From NCBI GenBank assembly GCA_017308595.1, contig JAFKER010000013.1:62001-126000 (forward strand): a stretch of 64,000 nt of DNA, given 5' to 3'. The translations under genes were made by a program, and so were the position numbers. Under the pieces are notes generated by a model. It was not told where the DNA came from, did no database searches, and saw nothing but the letters and a program-made list of their open reading frames with translations. Source of the stretch: Afipia sp. GTDB taxonomy: Bacteria; Pseudomonadota; Alphaproteobacteria; Rhizobiales; Xanthobacteraceae. Of the stretch, positions 39,801-48,997 are shown one piece after another. Positions within the stretch are counted from its first letter, which is position 1, and every line of letters begins with the position of its first letter.

Positions 39801-41276
39801 GTGTTTGAGCTGCCTTCCAAGTTGCTGCGCGGAACATTCCCGCGGCCCTCGCTCGCGCTTTGCGCGGCATTGGCCATGGCGGCGACATCGGGCGGCTGCA
39901 TCCTGACCGCCGACCTGCCGGACCCGGCGCTGGACGTGCCAGCGGGGTACAAGTCTGCGGACGCCGCACCCGACAAGGCGGTGCCGACATTGGACTGGTG
40001 GCGCGGCTTCCGCTCAAAGGAACTCACGGTCCTGATGGAAGAGGCGCAGACCGTCAACCTCGACATCGCCGCTGCCATCGCACGCATCCGCCAGGCCGAC
40101 GCACTGGCGCAGACCGCAGGCGCGGCGTTGTTACCCAACGTCACCGGTACGTTCTCCGGATCGCGGTCGCGTTCGTCGAGCAATACGGGTGTTGTGACAT
40201 CGGGCAGTGCAATTGGACGCGGTGAAGTCACCAATCATGTCGCGTCGATGAGCGCGAGTTATGAAATCGATTTCTGGGGCAAGAACCGCGACGCGCTGCT
40301 GGCCGCCGAAGAGACCGCCAACGCCAACCGCTTTGACCGTGACGTTGTTGCGCTGACCACACTGGCGAGCGTCGCCAATGCCTATTTCAACGTGGTCGCT
40401 TCGCAGGAACGCATCAACATCGCCACCCGTAACATCGCCAGCGCCCAGCGCATCTATGACGCCATCAAGGCGCGCGTCGATGCCGGAACCGGGTCGGAAC
40501 TCGATCTTGCGCAGCAGGAGAGCCTGCTGGCGAACCAAAAGGCCGCGATCCCGCCGCTGCGGCAAGCGCTGGCACAGAACGCCAACATTCTGGCCACGCT
40601 GGTGGCGCGTCCGCCGGAGCGGGTGAGGCTCACCGGCGGCTCGCTCGGCAGCATCGCGATCCCGCGCGTGACGCCCGGCATTCCGTCGGATCTGTTGACC
40701 CAGCGGCCAGACATCCGGCGTCAGGAAAACCAGCTCGCGTCAGCGACGGCGAATGTCGGCAGCGCGCGGGCGCAGTTCTTCCCGAGCATCCAACTGACGG
40801 CCTCGGGCGGCTACCAGAGCGCGGCGCTCGCCGCGCTGTTCACGCCGCAATCGGCGTTTTTCAACATGGCGGCGGGGTTGACCCAGCCCATTTTCGATGC
40901 GGGCCGGATTCAGGCCAATTTCGACCTGATGCAGGCGCGGCAGGATGAAATGCTGCAGACCTATCGCAAGACCGTGATCTCGGCTTTCGCGGATGTGGAT
41001 ACGGCGCTGACCACCCTCAAGCAGGCGAACGAGCGGCTGCGGCTGCAGCGCATTGTGGTGACGTCGTCCCGCCGGGCTTTTGAACTGTCGGAGCGGCAGC
41101 TTCGGGCCGGCACGGCTGACATCGTGACTGTGCTAAACACGCAATTGACGCTATTTCAGGCTGAAGATTCGCTGGCCCAGTACCAGCTTGCCCGGCTGCT
41201 GGCGGTCGTCAGTCTCTATCAGGCATTGGGCGGCGGTTGGTCGCCAAGGACGGAAGGCCCGGCGAATGCTCTTTAA
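39801..41276 (+). CDS. RND efflux outer membrane lipoprotein (NodT/OprM family)
   Basis: 491 residues from GTG 39801; no in-frame ATG precedes the signal peptide, and the GGAG at 39783 is rather distant. The signal ends in the lipobox SGGC, so the mature protein starts at a lipidated Cys. Two OEP repeats follow with WWRGFRSKELTVLMEEA, SYEIDFWGKNRDALLAAEETA, YFNVVASQERI, LLTQRPDIRRQENQL and FDAGRIQANFDLMQARQDE. It forms the trimeric outer-membrane exit duct for the pump encoded next. Overlaps the adaptor gene by 11 bases. Confidence 0.92.
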   Translation: MFELPSKLLRGTFPRPSLALCAALAMAATSGGCILTADLPDPALDVPAGYKSADAAPDKAVPTLDWWRGFRSKELTVLMEEAQTVNLDIAAAIARIRQADALAQTAGAALLPNVTGTFSGSRSRSSSNTGVVTSGSAIGRGEVTNHVASMSASYEIDFWGKNRDALLAAEETANANRFDRDVVALTTLASVANAYFNVVASQERINIATRNIASAQRIYDAIKARVDAGTGSELDLAQQESLLANQKAAIPPLRQALAQNANILATLVARPPERVRLTGGSLGSIAIPRVTPGIPSDLLTQRPDIRRQENQLASATANVGSARAQFFPSIQLTASGGYQSAALAALFTPQSAFFNMAAGLTQPIFDAGRIQANFDLMQARQDEMLQTYRKTVISAFADVDTALTTLKQANERLRLQRIVVTSSRRAFELSERQLRAGTADIVTVLNTQLTLFQAEDSLAQYQLARLLAVVSLYQALGGGWSPRTEGPANAL

Positions 41277-42615
41277 GCCCGATCTCAACGAGAAGGCCAA
41301 AGCGGCGGGAGAAGGCGTGGCGCGCGTGGCCTCGGGCGCGCGGCGGCGGACTGTTTCCATCGTCGTCTGGCTGCTGATCCTTGGCGGTCTTGGCTATCTC
41401 GGCTGGAACTATTTCAAGAAGACGGAAACGGCTGCGCGCACGCGGCCGATCTCTGCGATTCCGGTGCTTGCAGCAACGCCGCGCATCGAGGACGTGCCGG
41501 TCTATCTCGATGGCGTCGGCACCGTGCGCGCCCTGAATAACGTGACCGTGCGCGCGCAGGTGAACGGCAAGCTGCTGTCGGTCAACTTCAAGGAAGGTCA
41601 GGACGTGAAGGCGGGCGACGTGCTCGCCGAGATCGATCCGGTGATCTATCAGGCGCAGTACGATCAGGCCGTCGCGAAGAAAGCGCAGGACGAAGCGACC
41701 CTCGCCAACGCACGCACCGATCTCGTCCGCTATCAGCAACTGGCAAACGCGAAGGCAGGCTCGGCACAGCAGGCCGATACGCAGAAGGCGCTGGTCGCCC
41801 AACTCGAGGCACAGGTCAAATCCGATCAGGCCGCCATCGACAATGCGCAGGCAACTCTTGGCTACACCAAGATCGTCGCGCCGCTTTCCGGACGCGTCGG
41901 TCTGCGTCAGGTCGATCCGGGCAACATCGTGCAGACCTCGGACGCGACCGGCGTTGTCGTCATCACACAGTTGCAACCCATCGCCGTTCAGTTCAGCCTG
42001 CCGCAGCAGCAGATATTCCGGGTCAACACGGCCTTCGCGAAGGGACCGCTTACGGTCGATGTGTTCGCCAACGACGGCAAGGCAGTCGCCGATACGGGCA
42101 ACGTGATGGGCGTCGACAATCAGGTCGACCAGACCACCGGCACCGTGAAGGTGAAGGCGGAATTCCCCAACGCGCATTTCCAGCTCTGGCCCGGACAGTT
42201 CGTCAACGTGCGGCTGAAGGTGAACACCCTCGACAAGGCAACGGTCATTCCGACGGCCGCCGTCCAGCGCGGACCGGCAGGCACGTTCGTTTACGTCATC
42301 AACGACAACGTCGTGAATGCAAAAACCGTGACCGTGACACAGCAGAACGAAACCATTGCCGTGATCGCGTCGGGCATCACTGTCGAGGATCGTGTGGTGA
42401 CGACCGGATTCGCCAACCTGTCTGAAGGCGCGCGTGTTGCGATCAGCAAGGAGGTCGAGACACCAACTCCCGACCTCGCGCCACGCAGACAGAGGGGTCA
42501 GGGCGGGCAGGGCGGCGGTGACAAGGGCCAGCGCGGCGAGCGCCGCGGCCAGAAGGAGCAGGGCACTGCACCGCAAAGCGGACAACAGGGCAGCGGCGCG
42601 AAAGCACCGCAGTGA
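41266..42615 (+). CDS. RND efflux periplasmic adaptor (MdtA-type membrane fusion protein)
   Basis: 449 residues. One N-terminal membrane anchor (about 33-50, VSIVVWLLILGGLGYLG), then the lipoyl/hairpin architecture: VPVYLDGVGTVRALNNVTVRAQVNG, a coiled-coil hairpin of about 60 residues, and GYTKIVAPLSGRVGLRQVDPGNIVQ, then the beta-barrel part with TVKVKAEFPN and LWPGQFVNVRL. The last 45 residues are an unusual Arg/Gly/Gln-rich low-complexity tail (RRQRGQGGQGGGDKGQRGER). Joins the inner-membrane pumps to the outer-membrane duct. Starts inside the end of the duct gene. Confidence 0.92.
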   Translation: MLFKPDLNEKAKAAGEGVARVASGARRRTVSIVVWLLILGGLGYLGWNYFKKTETAARTRPISAIPVLAATPRIEDVPVYLDGVGTVRALNNVTVRAQVNGKLLSVNFKEGQDVKAGDVLAEIDPVIYQAQYDQAVAKKAQDEATLANARTDLVRYQQLANAKAGSAQQADTQKALVAQLEAQVKSDQAAIDNAQATLGYTKIVAPLSGRVGLRQVDPGNIVQTSDATGVVVITQLQPIAVQFSLPQQQIFRVNTAFAKGPLTVDVFANDGKAVADTGNVMGVDNQVDQTTGTVKVKAEFPNAHFQLWPGQFVNVRLKVNTLDKATVIPTAAVQRGPAGTFVYVINDNVVNAKTVTVTQQNETIAVIASGITVEDRVVTTGFANLSEGARVAISKEVETPTPDLAPRRQRGQGGQGGGDKGQRGERRGQKEQGTAPQSGQQGSGAKAPQ

Positions 42616-42647
42616 ACCCGTGAAGTTAAACCCGTGAGTACGCATCG

Positions 42648-45600
42648 ATGAGCGTCTCTGAGCCATTTATCCGACGGCCCATCGCGACCTCGCTGCTCGG
42701 CGTGGCGCTGATGATCGGCGGCGCGCTCGGATACTGGGCGCTGCCGGTGTCGGCGCTGCCGCAGGTGGATTTCCCGACGGTTCAGGTGACAACCCAGTTG
42801 CCGGGTGCGAGTCCGGACGTCGCCGCCTCGCTGATTACCGCGCCGCTGGAACGCCAGCTCGGGCAGATCCCGTCGCTGGTCTCGATGAACTCGACCAGTT
42901 CGTTCGGCGTCAGCCAGATTTCGCTGCAGTTCGATCTTAACCGCGACATCGACGGCGCGACGCAGGACGTGCAGGCCGCGATCAATGCCGCCGCAGGCGT
43001 GTTGCCGAAGAACCTGCCGTATCCGCCGACCTACGCGAAGGTCAATCCGGCGGATGCGCCGGTGCTGACGCTGGCGATGACATCGGACACGTCGCCGCTG
43101 CGCGCGATGAGCGATCTCGCCGACACCATGATGGCGCAGCGCCTCGCGCAGATATCCGGCGTGGGCCGTGTCTCGATCCTGGGCGGGTTGAAACCCGCCG
43201 TCCGCGTGCAGGCCGATCTGGCGCGGCTCGCGGCTTACGGAATTTCGATGGAGGATCTTCGCACCGCGATTGCGGGCGCGAATGTCTCCGGTCCGAAGGG
43301 ATCGCTCGACGGGGCGCAACAGTCCTATACCATCGCCGCCAACGACCAGATCGCGACCGCCGAGGCCTACAAGCCGATCATCATCGCCTATCGCAACGGT
43401 TCGCCGGTCACCATCGGCGACGTGGCGCGCATCGTCGACGGACTGGAGAACGAGAAGACCGGCGCGTGGTATCAGGGCAAGCCCGCCGTCGTGATTGAAA
43501 TCCAGCGCCAGCCGGGCGCGAACGTGATCGATGTCGTGCGGCAGATCCAGGCGGAAATCCCGAAACTGCAGAGGGCGGTTCCGGCTGGCGTCAATCTGCA
43601 TGTTGTCAGCGACCGTACCGTCACCATCCGCGCATCCGTGCGCGATGTGCAATTCACGCTGGTCTTGAGCGTGTTCCTCGTCACCATGGTGGTGCTGATC
43701 TTCCTGCGCTCGCTGCGCGCCACGATGATCGCGGGCGTGGCCCTGCCGTTGTCGCTGATCACCAGTTTCGGCGTGATGTATTTCGCAGGCTTCAGCCTCG
43801 ACAACCTGTCCCTGATGGCGCTCACCATCGGCACGGGCTTCGTGGTGGACGATGCCATCGTGATGATCGAGAACATCGTCCGTCACATGGAAGACGGCGA
43901 GGGCGTGATGGAGGCGGCGCTGAAAGGCGCCAGCGAAATCGGATTCACCGTCATATCGCTGACGGTATCCCTGATTGCGGTTTTCATCCCGCTGCTGTTC
44001 ATGTCGGGTCTTGTCGGCCGCATGTTCCGCGAGTTCGCGCTGACACTGACGATTGCCGTTGTCACGTCCGCGGTTGTCTCGCTGACGCTGACCCCGATGA
44101 TGTGTTCGCGGCTCCTGAAATTGCACCACGAGGAAATGCAGGTGCCGGGACTGGCCACGCTGAGCGGCTGGATCGACCGGATGGTCGCGTTCTATGAGCG
44201 AACGCTGCTGGTTGTTTTGCGGCATCAGCGTGCGACGCTCGTGGTCACGTTCCTGACCATTATTGCGACACTTCTCCTTTATGTCGTCGCGCCGAAGGGC
44301 TTTCTGCCGCTGCAGGACACTGCCTCGATCACGGCGGTGACAGAAGCCGGACCCGAGGTCTCGTTCGCGGACATGAAGCTGCGGCAGACCCAGGTCGCCG
44401 ATGCCATCAGGGCCGATCCCGACATCGTCGGCGTCGTTTCCGTGATCGGTGCCGGTTCGGTCAATCCGACCACCAATGTCGGGCGTCTTGTCATGACGCT
44501 GAAGCCGCGCGGGGATCGCAAGACCGATATTGCCGTGGTCGTGGACCGGCTGAAGCAGCGCGTGTCGGGCATTCCCGGCATGACGGTGTATTTCCAGGCG
44601 GTACAGGATGTTCAGATCAGCACACGGGCCAGCCGGTCGCAGTATCAATATACGCTGACGGCGACAGATGCGGCAGCGGTCAACGAATGGTCGAAAAAAC
44701 TGGTGCAGGAGATGCGTCAGGATCCGCTGTTCCGCGATGTGTCGTCGGACGGGCAGGAGGGCGGCCTTCGCGCGCTGGTCACGGTCGATCGCCAGCGTGC
44801 CGGACAGCTCGGTGTGTCGGTACAGGCGGTCAATGACACGCTGAACGATGCGTTCGCGCAGCGGCAGATTTCAACGATCTTCGGACAGGCCAACCAGTAC
44901 CGCGTCGTACTCGAAGCCCTGCCGGAATATCAGCGCGATCCGTCGGTGCTGTCGAAGCTCTACGTGCCGGGCTCCGCCGGCGCGGCCGGCGCGCCGACCG
45001 CGCAGGTGCCGATTGATGCCGTGGCCAGCGTGACGCGTACCACAGCGCCGCTGTCGATCTCGCATCAGTCGCAGTTCCCGGCAGTGTCACTGTCGTTCAA
45101 TCTCGCGCCGGGTGAGGCGCTCGGCAACGCGGTTCAGCGCGTGACGGACATCGAAAAACGTATCGGAATGCCGGGCAACATCGTCGGCGTCTATTCCGGA
45201 GACGCGGCGGAGTTCTCCAAGTCGCTGTCGGGCCAGCCGTGGCTGATCCTCGCCGCGCTGGTGACGATCTACATCGTGCTGGGTGTCCTGTATGAGAGCT
45301 ACATTCACCCTATCACCATTCTTTCGACGCTTCCGTCCGCGGGTGTCGGCGCGATCCTGGCGCTGATCCTGTGCGGTCAGGACCTGTCGGTCATCGGTCT
45401 GATCGGCATCATTCTGCTGATGGGCATCGTGAAGAAGAACGCGATCATGATGATCGACTTCGCGCTGGAAGCGGAGCGGCATCAGGGCCTGTCGTCCTAT
45501 GACGCGATCGTCAAGGCGTGCCTGTTGCGTTTCCGCCCGATCATGATGACCACGCTGGCGGCGCTGTTCGGCGCGCTGCCGCTGGCGCTGGAAAGCGGGA

Positions 45601-45800
45601 CGGGATCGGAACTGCGCTTTCCGCTCGGCGTGTCGATCATCGGCGGCCTGATCGTGTCGCAGGTGCTGACGCTCTACACGACGCCGGTGATTTACCTCGC
45701 GCTCGACCGGATCAACCGCAAGATCGAGGCCGCTGTGCCGCCCGATGAATCCGGCAAGCCATCGCCGCCGGCTGCGGGAGCCACGGAGGGCGTGCAGTGA
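42648..45800 (+). CDS. RND multidrug efflux pump subunit, MdtB-type
   Basis: 1050 residues with the 12-span RND plan: SEPFIRRPIATSLLGVALMIGGALGYWALPVSALPQVDFPT at the first span, two large periplasmic loops, proton-relay residues in GTGFVVDDAIVMIEN (span 4) and the Lys of GIVKKNAIMMIDFALE (span 10). A proton-driven pump. Two different RND genes in tandem after one adaptor, as in mdtABC/muxABC, imply a heterotrimer. The next RND gene starts 31 bases after this stop. Confidence 0.93.
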   Translation: MSVSEPFIRRPIATSLLGVALMIGGALGYWALPVSALPQVDFPTVQVTTQLPGASPDVAASLITAPLERQLGQIPSLVSMNSTSSFGVSQISLQFDLNRDIDGATQDVQAAINAAAGVLPKNLPYPPTYAKVNPADAPVLTLAMTSDTSPLRAMSDLADTMMAQRLAQISGVGRVSILGGLKPAVRVQADLARLAAYGISMEDLRTAIAGANVSGPKGSLDGAQQSYTIAANDQIATAEAYKPIIIAYRNGSPVTIGDVARIVDGLENEKTGAWYQGKPAVVIEIQRQPGANVIDVVRQIQAEIPKLQRAVPAGVNLHVVSDRTVTIRASVRDVQFTLVLSVFLVTMVVLIFLRSLRATMIAGVALPLSLITSFGVMYFAGFSLDNLSLMALTIGTGFVVDDAIVMIENIVRHMEDGEGVMEAALKGASEIGFTVISLTVSLIAVFIPLLFMSGLVGRMFREFALTLTIAVVTSAVVSLTLTPMMCSRLLKLHHEEMQVPGLATLSGWIDRMVAFYERTLLVVLRHQRATLVVTFLTIIATLLLYVVAPKGFLPLQDTASITAVTEAGPEVSFADMKLRQTQVADAIRADPDIVGVVSVIGAGSVNPTTNVGRLVMTLKPRGDRKTDIAVVVDRLKQRVSGIPGMTVYFQAVQDVQISTRASRSQYQYTLTATDAAAVNEWSKKLVQEMRQDPLFRDVSSDGQEGGLRALVTVDRQRAGQLGVSVQAVNDTLNDAFAQRQISTIFGQANQYRVVLEALPEYQRDPSVLSKLYVPGSAGAAGAPTAQVPIDAVASVTRTTAPLSISHQSQFPAVSLSFNLAPGEALGNAVQRVTDIEKRIGMPGNIVGVYSGDAAEFSKSLSGQPWLILAALVTIYIVLGVLYESYIHPITILSTLPSAGVGAILALILCGQDLSVIGLIGIILLMGIVKKNAIMMIDFALEAERHQGLSSYDAIVKACLLRFRPIMMTTLAALFGALPLALESGTGSELRFPLGVSIIGGLIVSQVLTLYTTPVIYLALDRINRKIEAAVPPDESGKPSPPAAGATEGVQ

Positions 45801-45831
45801 TGACGCAAACATCGGATAGAGGACGTTCGTA

Positions 45832-48800
45832 ATGTCCTCGCTCTCCGAGCCATTCATCCGAAGGTCGGTCGGCACGACGCTGCTGGCCATTGGATTGTTT
45901 CTGGTCGGCGCGGTCGCCTACAACTTCCTGCCGGTGGCGAGCATTCCGTCGGTCGATTTCCCGTCGATCCGGGTCAGCGCATCGCGGCCCGGTGCCGATC
46001 CGACCATCATGTCATCCACCGTCGCGGCGCCTTTGGAGCGGCGGCTCGGTGAAATCGCGGGCATCGATCAGATCACGTCATCCAGTTCGCTTGGCACGAC
46101 CAGCATTTCGCTGCAGTTCGCCATCGGCCGCAACATCGACCGCGCGGCACGCGACGTACAGGCCGCGATCAACGCTTCGCTCGCGGACCTGCCGACAGAC
46201 CTTCCATCGCTGCCGAACTTCCGCAAGGCCAATCCGGCGGCATCGCCGGTCCTGATTATCGCTCTGACTTCGAAAACCATGCTGACGGGCGCGATCTATG
46301 ACGTCGCCGACACCGTCATCGCCCAGCGCATTTCGCAGGTTCCGGGCGTGGGAGAGGCGACCGTCAGCGGCGCCGATCAACCCGCCGTCCGCATTCAACT
46401 CAATCCCGGTGCGCTGGCGACGGCGGGAATTTCCAGTGACGATGTCCGCACCGCCATCGTCAACGCCAATGCGATCGGTCCGGTCGGGGCGTTCGATGGT
46501 GCGGCCCTCGGGGAAACACTGGCTGCCAATCCGCAGATGCGCACCGCCGCGCAGTTCCGCGACATCGTGATCAAGGCGGCCAACGGCAATTTCGTGAAAC
46601 TGTCCGACGTCGCGACCGTTCTCGATGCCACGCGCAACAGCCGTTCGATCGCCTGGTTCAACAAGCAACCGGCAGTGCTGATCCTGATCACCAAACAGCA
46701 GGACGCCAACGTCATCGACACCGTCGATCGCGTGAAGGCGCTGTTGCCCGAACTCAAGCAATGGATTCCGGGCGGCGTGGAAATTTCCATTCTCTCGGAT
46801 CGCACCGGAACCATCCGCGCCAATGTCGAAGATATGGAGTGGACGCTGCTTGCGACCGCGTTTCTGGTCATGCTTGTCGTATTCGTGTTCGTGCGCCGGA
46901 TGACGCCGACCATCGCGGCGGGCATTTCCGTCCCGCTCGCGCTGGCGGGAACTTGCGCGGCGATGTGGGTCGCCGGATTTTCGATCAATAACCTGTCGCT
47001 GATGGCGCTGGCGGTGTCCGTCGGCTTCGTGGTCGACGACGCCATTGTCATGATCGAGAACATGTACCGCAATCTGGAAGAGGGCATGAAGCCATATCAG
47101 GCAGCGCTCTTGGGGGCGAAGCAGATCGGCTTCACGGTGCTGTCGATCAGCATTTCGCTGGTCGCGGCGTTCATTCCGCTGATCTTCATGGATGGCATTG
47201 TCGGGCGGCTGTTCCGGGAATTCTCGCTGACGCTGACTTTCGCCATTCTGGTCTCGATGGCGGTGTCGTTGACCGTCACGCCGATGATCTGCGCGCACTA
47301 CATCAAGACGCCCGTCTCGCCGGATGCGACATGGTTCGACCGGCTAGTCGAGGGCAACCTGTCGCGTATCGTGCGCTTCTACGAGCGGACGCTGCATATA
47401 GTGCTGCGGTTTCCGATCCTGACCATGCTGGTGTTCGTCGCGACTATCGCATTGACGGTCACGCTCTACATCAAGACGCCGAAAGGATATTTCCCGACGG
47501 ACGACAGCGGCCTCGTGATCGGCGCAACACGCGCCTCGCCGGACGTCTCGTTTCAGGCCATGCTCGGTCTGCAGCAGAGGATCGCCGATATCGTCATGGC
47601 CGATCCCGCCGTGGCAGGTGTCGGTTCGAGCCTTGGCGGCAGCGGAGGGCCGGGCGGGGGCTCGAATACGGGCCGTATGTTCATCAGCCTGAAGTCGCTT
47701 GAGGAGCGCGGCGGCCTGACGACCACGCAGGTCATCGATCGCCTGCGGCGCAATCTCGGCATGGTGCCCGGCATTCGCCTGTTCATGTTCGCCGCACAGG
47801 ATCTGCGTGCGGGCGGACGCCAGAGTGACTCCAACTACCAGTATACGCTGATCAGTTCCGATCTCGATTTGCTGGCGAAGTGGGCACCGATCGTTGCGAA
47901 GAAATTCGAAAGCGTCGAAGGCATCACGGATGTGTCGAGCGATCGCGACGCCGCCGGTCTGGCGCTGAACCTCTCCATCGACCGGAAGGCCGCCGCCAGC
48001 CTCGGCGTGCAGGTTCAGGACATCGACAACGCCCTGAACAACGCGTTTTCGCAGCGGCAGATTTCGACCATCTACACCCAGCGGAACCAGTATAAAATCA
48101 TTCTGGAGGTCGATCCGCGTCTGCAGGGCGATCCGTCGGCACTCGACAGGATTTATGTCGCGGGCTCGGGTGACGCGCAGGTGCCGTTGTCTGCAGTGGT
48201 GAAGATGGAGCGCGGCCTGACGCCGCTGTCCGTCTTCCATCAGGCCTCGTTCCCCTCGAACACCATTTCATTCAATGTGCCCGACGGCGTGCCGCTGCAG
48301 ACGGCAACCGACAACATCCTGCGCGCGGTCGAGGAACTGCATATGCCGGAAGGCATCCGCGGCGAGTTCGCGGGCAACGCCGCCGACAGCCAGAAGACGG
48401 CGAGCAAACAGCCACTGCTGATCCTCGGCGCGCTGACCGCGGTCTATATCGTCCTCGGCGTTCTGTATGAGAGCCTCGCGCATCCGCTGACCATCATCTC
48501 GACGCTGCCGTCGGCGGGACTGGGCGCGCTGCTGGCGCTCCAACTGACCAACACGCCGCTGACCGTGATCGCGTTCATCGGCATCATTCTTCTGATCGGC
48601 ATCGTGAAGAAGAACGGGATCATGATCGTGGACTTCGCGCTGGAGGGCGAGCGGCATCGGGGACTGGGTTCGGAGGAGGCGATCTTTGAAGCCTGTATCG
48701 CGCGTTTCCGGCCGATCCTGATGACGACCATGGCAGCGTTGCTGGCGGCGGTTCCGCTGGTGCTGGCGACAGGGCCGGGCACTGAACTGCGCAGGCCGCT

Positions 48801-48939
48801 CGGTATCACCATCATCGGCGGCCTGATCGTCTCGCAAATTCTTACGCTTTACACGACGCCGGTGATCTATCTGCTGATCGACCGGCTGCGCGGCGCGGAT
48901 CGGCCCACCGCGTCGCCGCAGACAGCGCCTGCGGAATAA
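45832..48939 (+). CDS. RND multidrug efflux pump subunit, MdtC-type
   Basis: 1035 residues, paralogous to the preceding gene and sharing the start SEPFIRRSVGTTLLAIGLFLVGAVAY, the proton-relay segment VGFVVDDAIVMIENMYRN and GIVKKNGIMIVDFALEGERHRG. A Gly/Ser-rich loop, SSLGGSGGPGGGSNTG (about residue 600), is specific to this copy. MdtC-type partner of the pump; it closes the four-gene duct-adaptor-pump-pump operon. The substrate is not predictable from sequence. Confidence 0.93.
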   Translation: MSSLSEPFIRRSVGTTLLAIGLFLVGAVAYNFLPVASIPSVDFPSIRVSASRPGADPTIMSSTVAAPLERRLGEIAGIDQITSSSSLGTTSISLQFAIGRNIDRAARDVQAAINASLADLPTDLPSLPNFRKANPAASPVLIIALTSKTMLTGAIYDVADTVIAQRISQVPGVGEATVSGADQPAVRIQLNPGALATAGISSDDVRTAIVNANAIGPVGAFDGAALGETLAANPQMRTAAQFRDIVIKAANGNFVKLSDVATVLDATRNSRSIAWFNKQPAVLILITKQQDANVIDTVDRVKALLPELKQWIPGGVEISILSDRTGTIRANVEDMEWTLLATAFLVMLVVFVFVRRMTPTIAAGISVPLALAGTCAAMWVAGFSINNLSLMALAVSVGFVVDDAIVMIENMYRNLEEGMKPYQAALLGAKQIGFTVLSISISLVAAFIPLIFMDGIVGRLFREFSLTLTFAILVSMAVSLTVTPMICAHYIKTPVSPDATWFDRLVEGNLSRIVRFYERTLHIVLRFPILTMLVFVATIALTVTLYIKTPKGYFPTDDSGLVIGATRASPDVSFQAMLGLQQRIADIVMADPAVAGVGSSLGGSGGPGGGSNTGRMFISLKSLEERGGLTTTQVIDRLRRNLGMVPGIRLFMFAAQDLRAGGRQSDSNYQYTLISSDLDLLAKWAPIVAKKFESVEGITDVSSDRDAAGLALNLSIDRKAAASLGVQVQDIDNALNNAFSQRQISTIYTQRNQYKIILEVDPRLQGDPSALDRIYVAGSGDAQVPLSAVVKMERGLTPLSVFHQASFPSNTISFNVPDGVPLQTATDNILRAVEELHMPEGIRGEFAGNAADSQKTASKQPLLILGALTAVYIVLGVLYESLAHPLTIISTLPSAGLGALLALQLTNTPLTVIAFIGIILLIGIVKKNGIMIVDFALEGERHRGLGSEEAIFEACIARFRPILMTTMAALLAAVPLVLATGPGTELRRPLGITIIGGLIVSQILTLYTTPVIYLLIDRLRGADRPTASPQTAPAE

Positions 48940-48997
48940 TTTGCGGCGATGCAACGCGTATGCTGGAACCAGAGAGTTCCATCCGCGTTGAGGCGGT

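Noticed and set aside
39788-39808. Six-codon leader peptide frame ATG...TGA overlapping the GTG start of the efflux duct gene
   Set aside because: Too short, and there is no second sign of attenuation such as alternative hairpins.
42498-44648. 716-codon minus-strand frame, and the similar 750-codon frame opposite tolC/popZ (58460-60712)
   Set aside because: Both are opposite well-recognised genes and have biased His/Arg/Asp or Ser/Gly/Ala composition without motifs.
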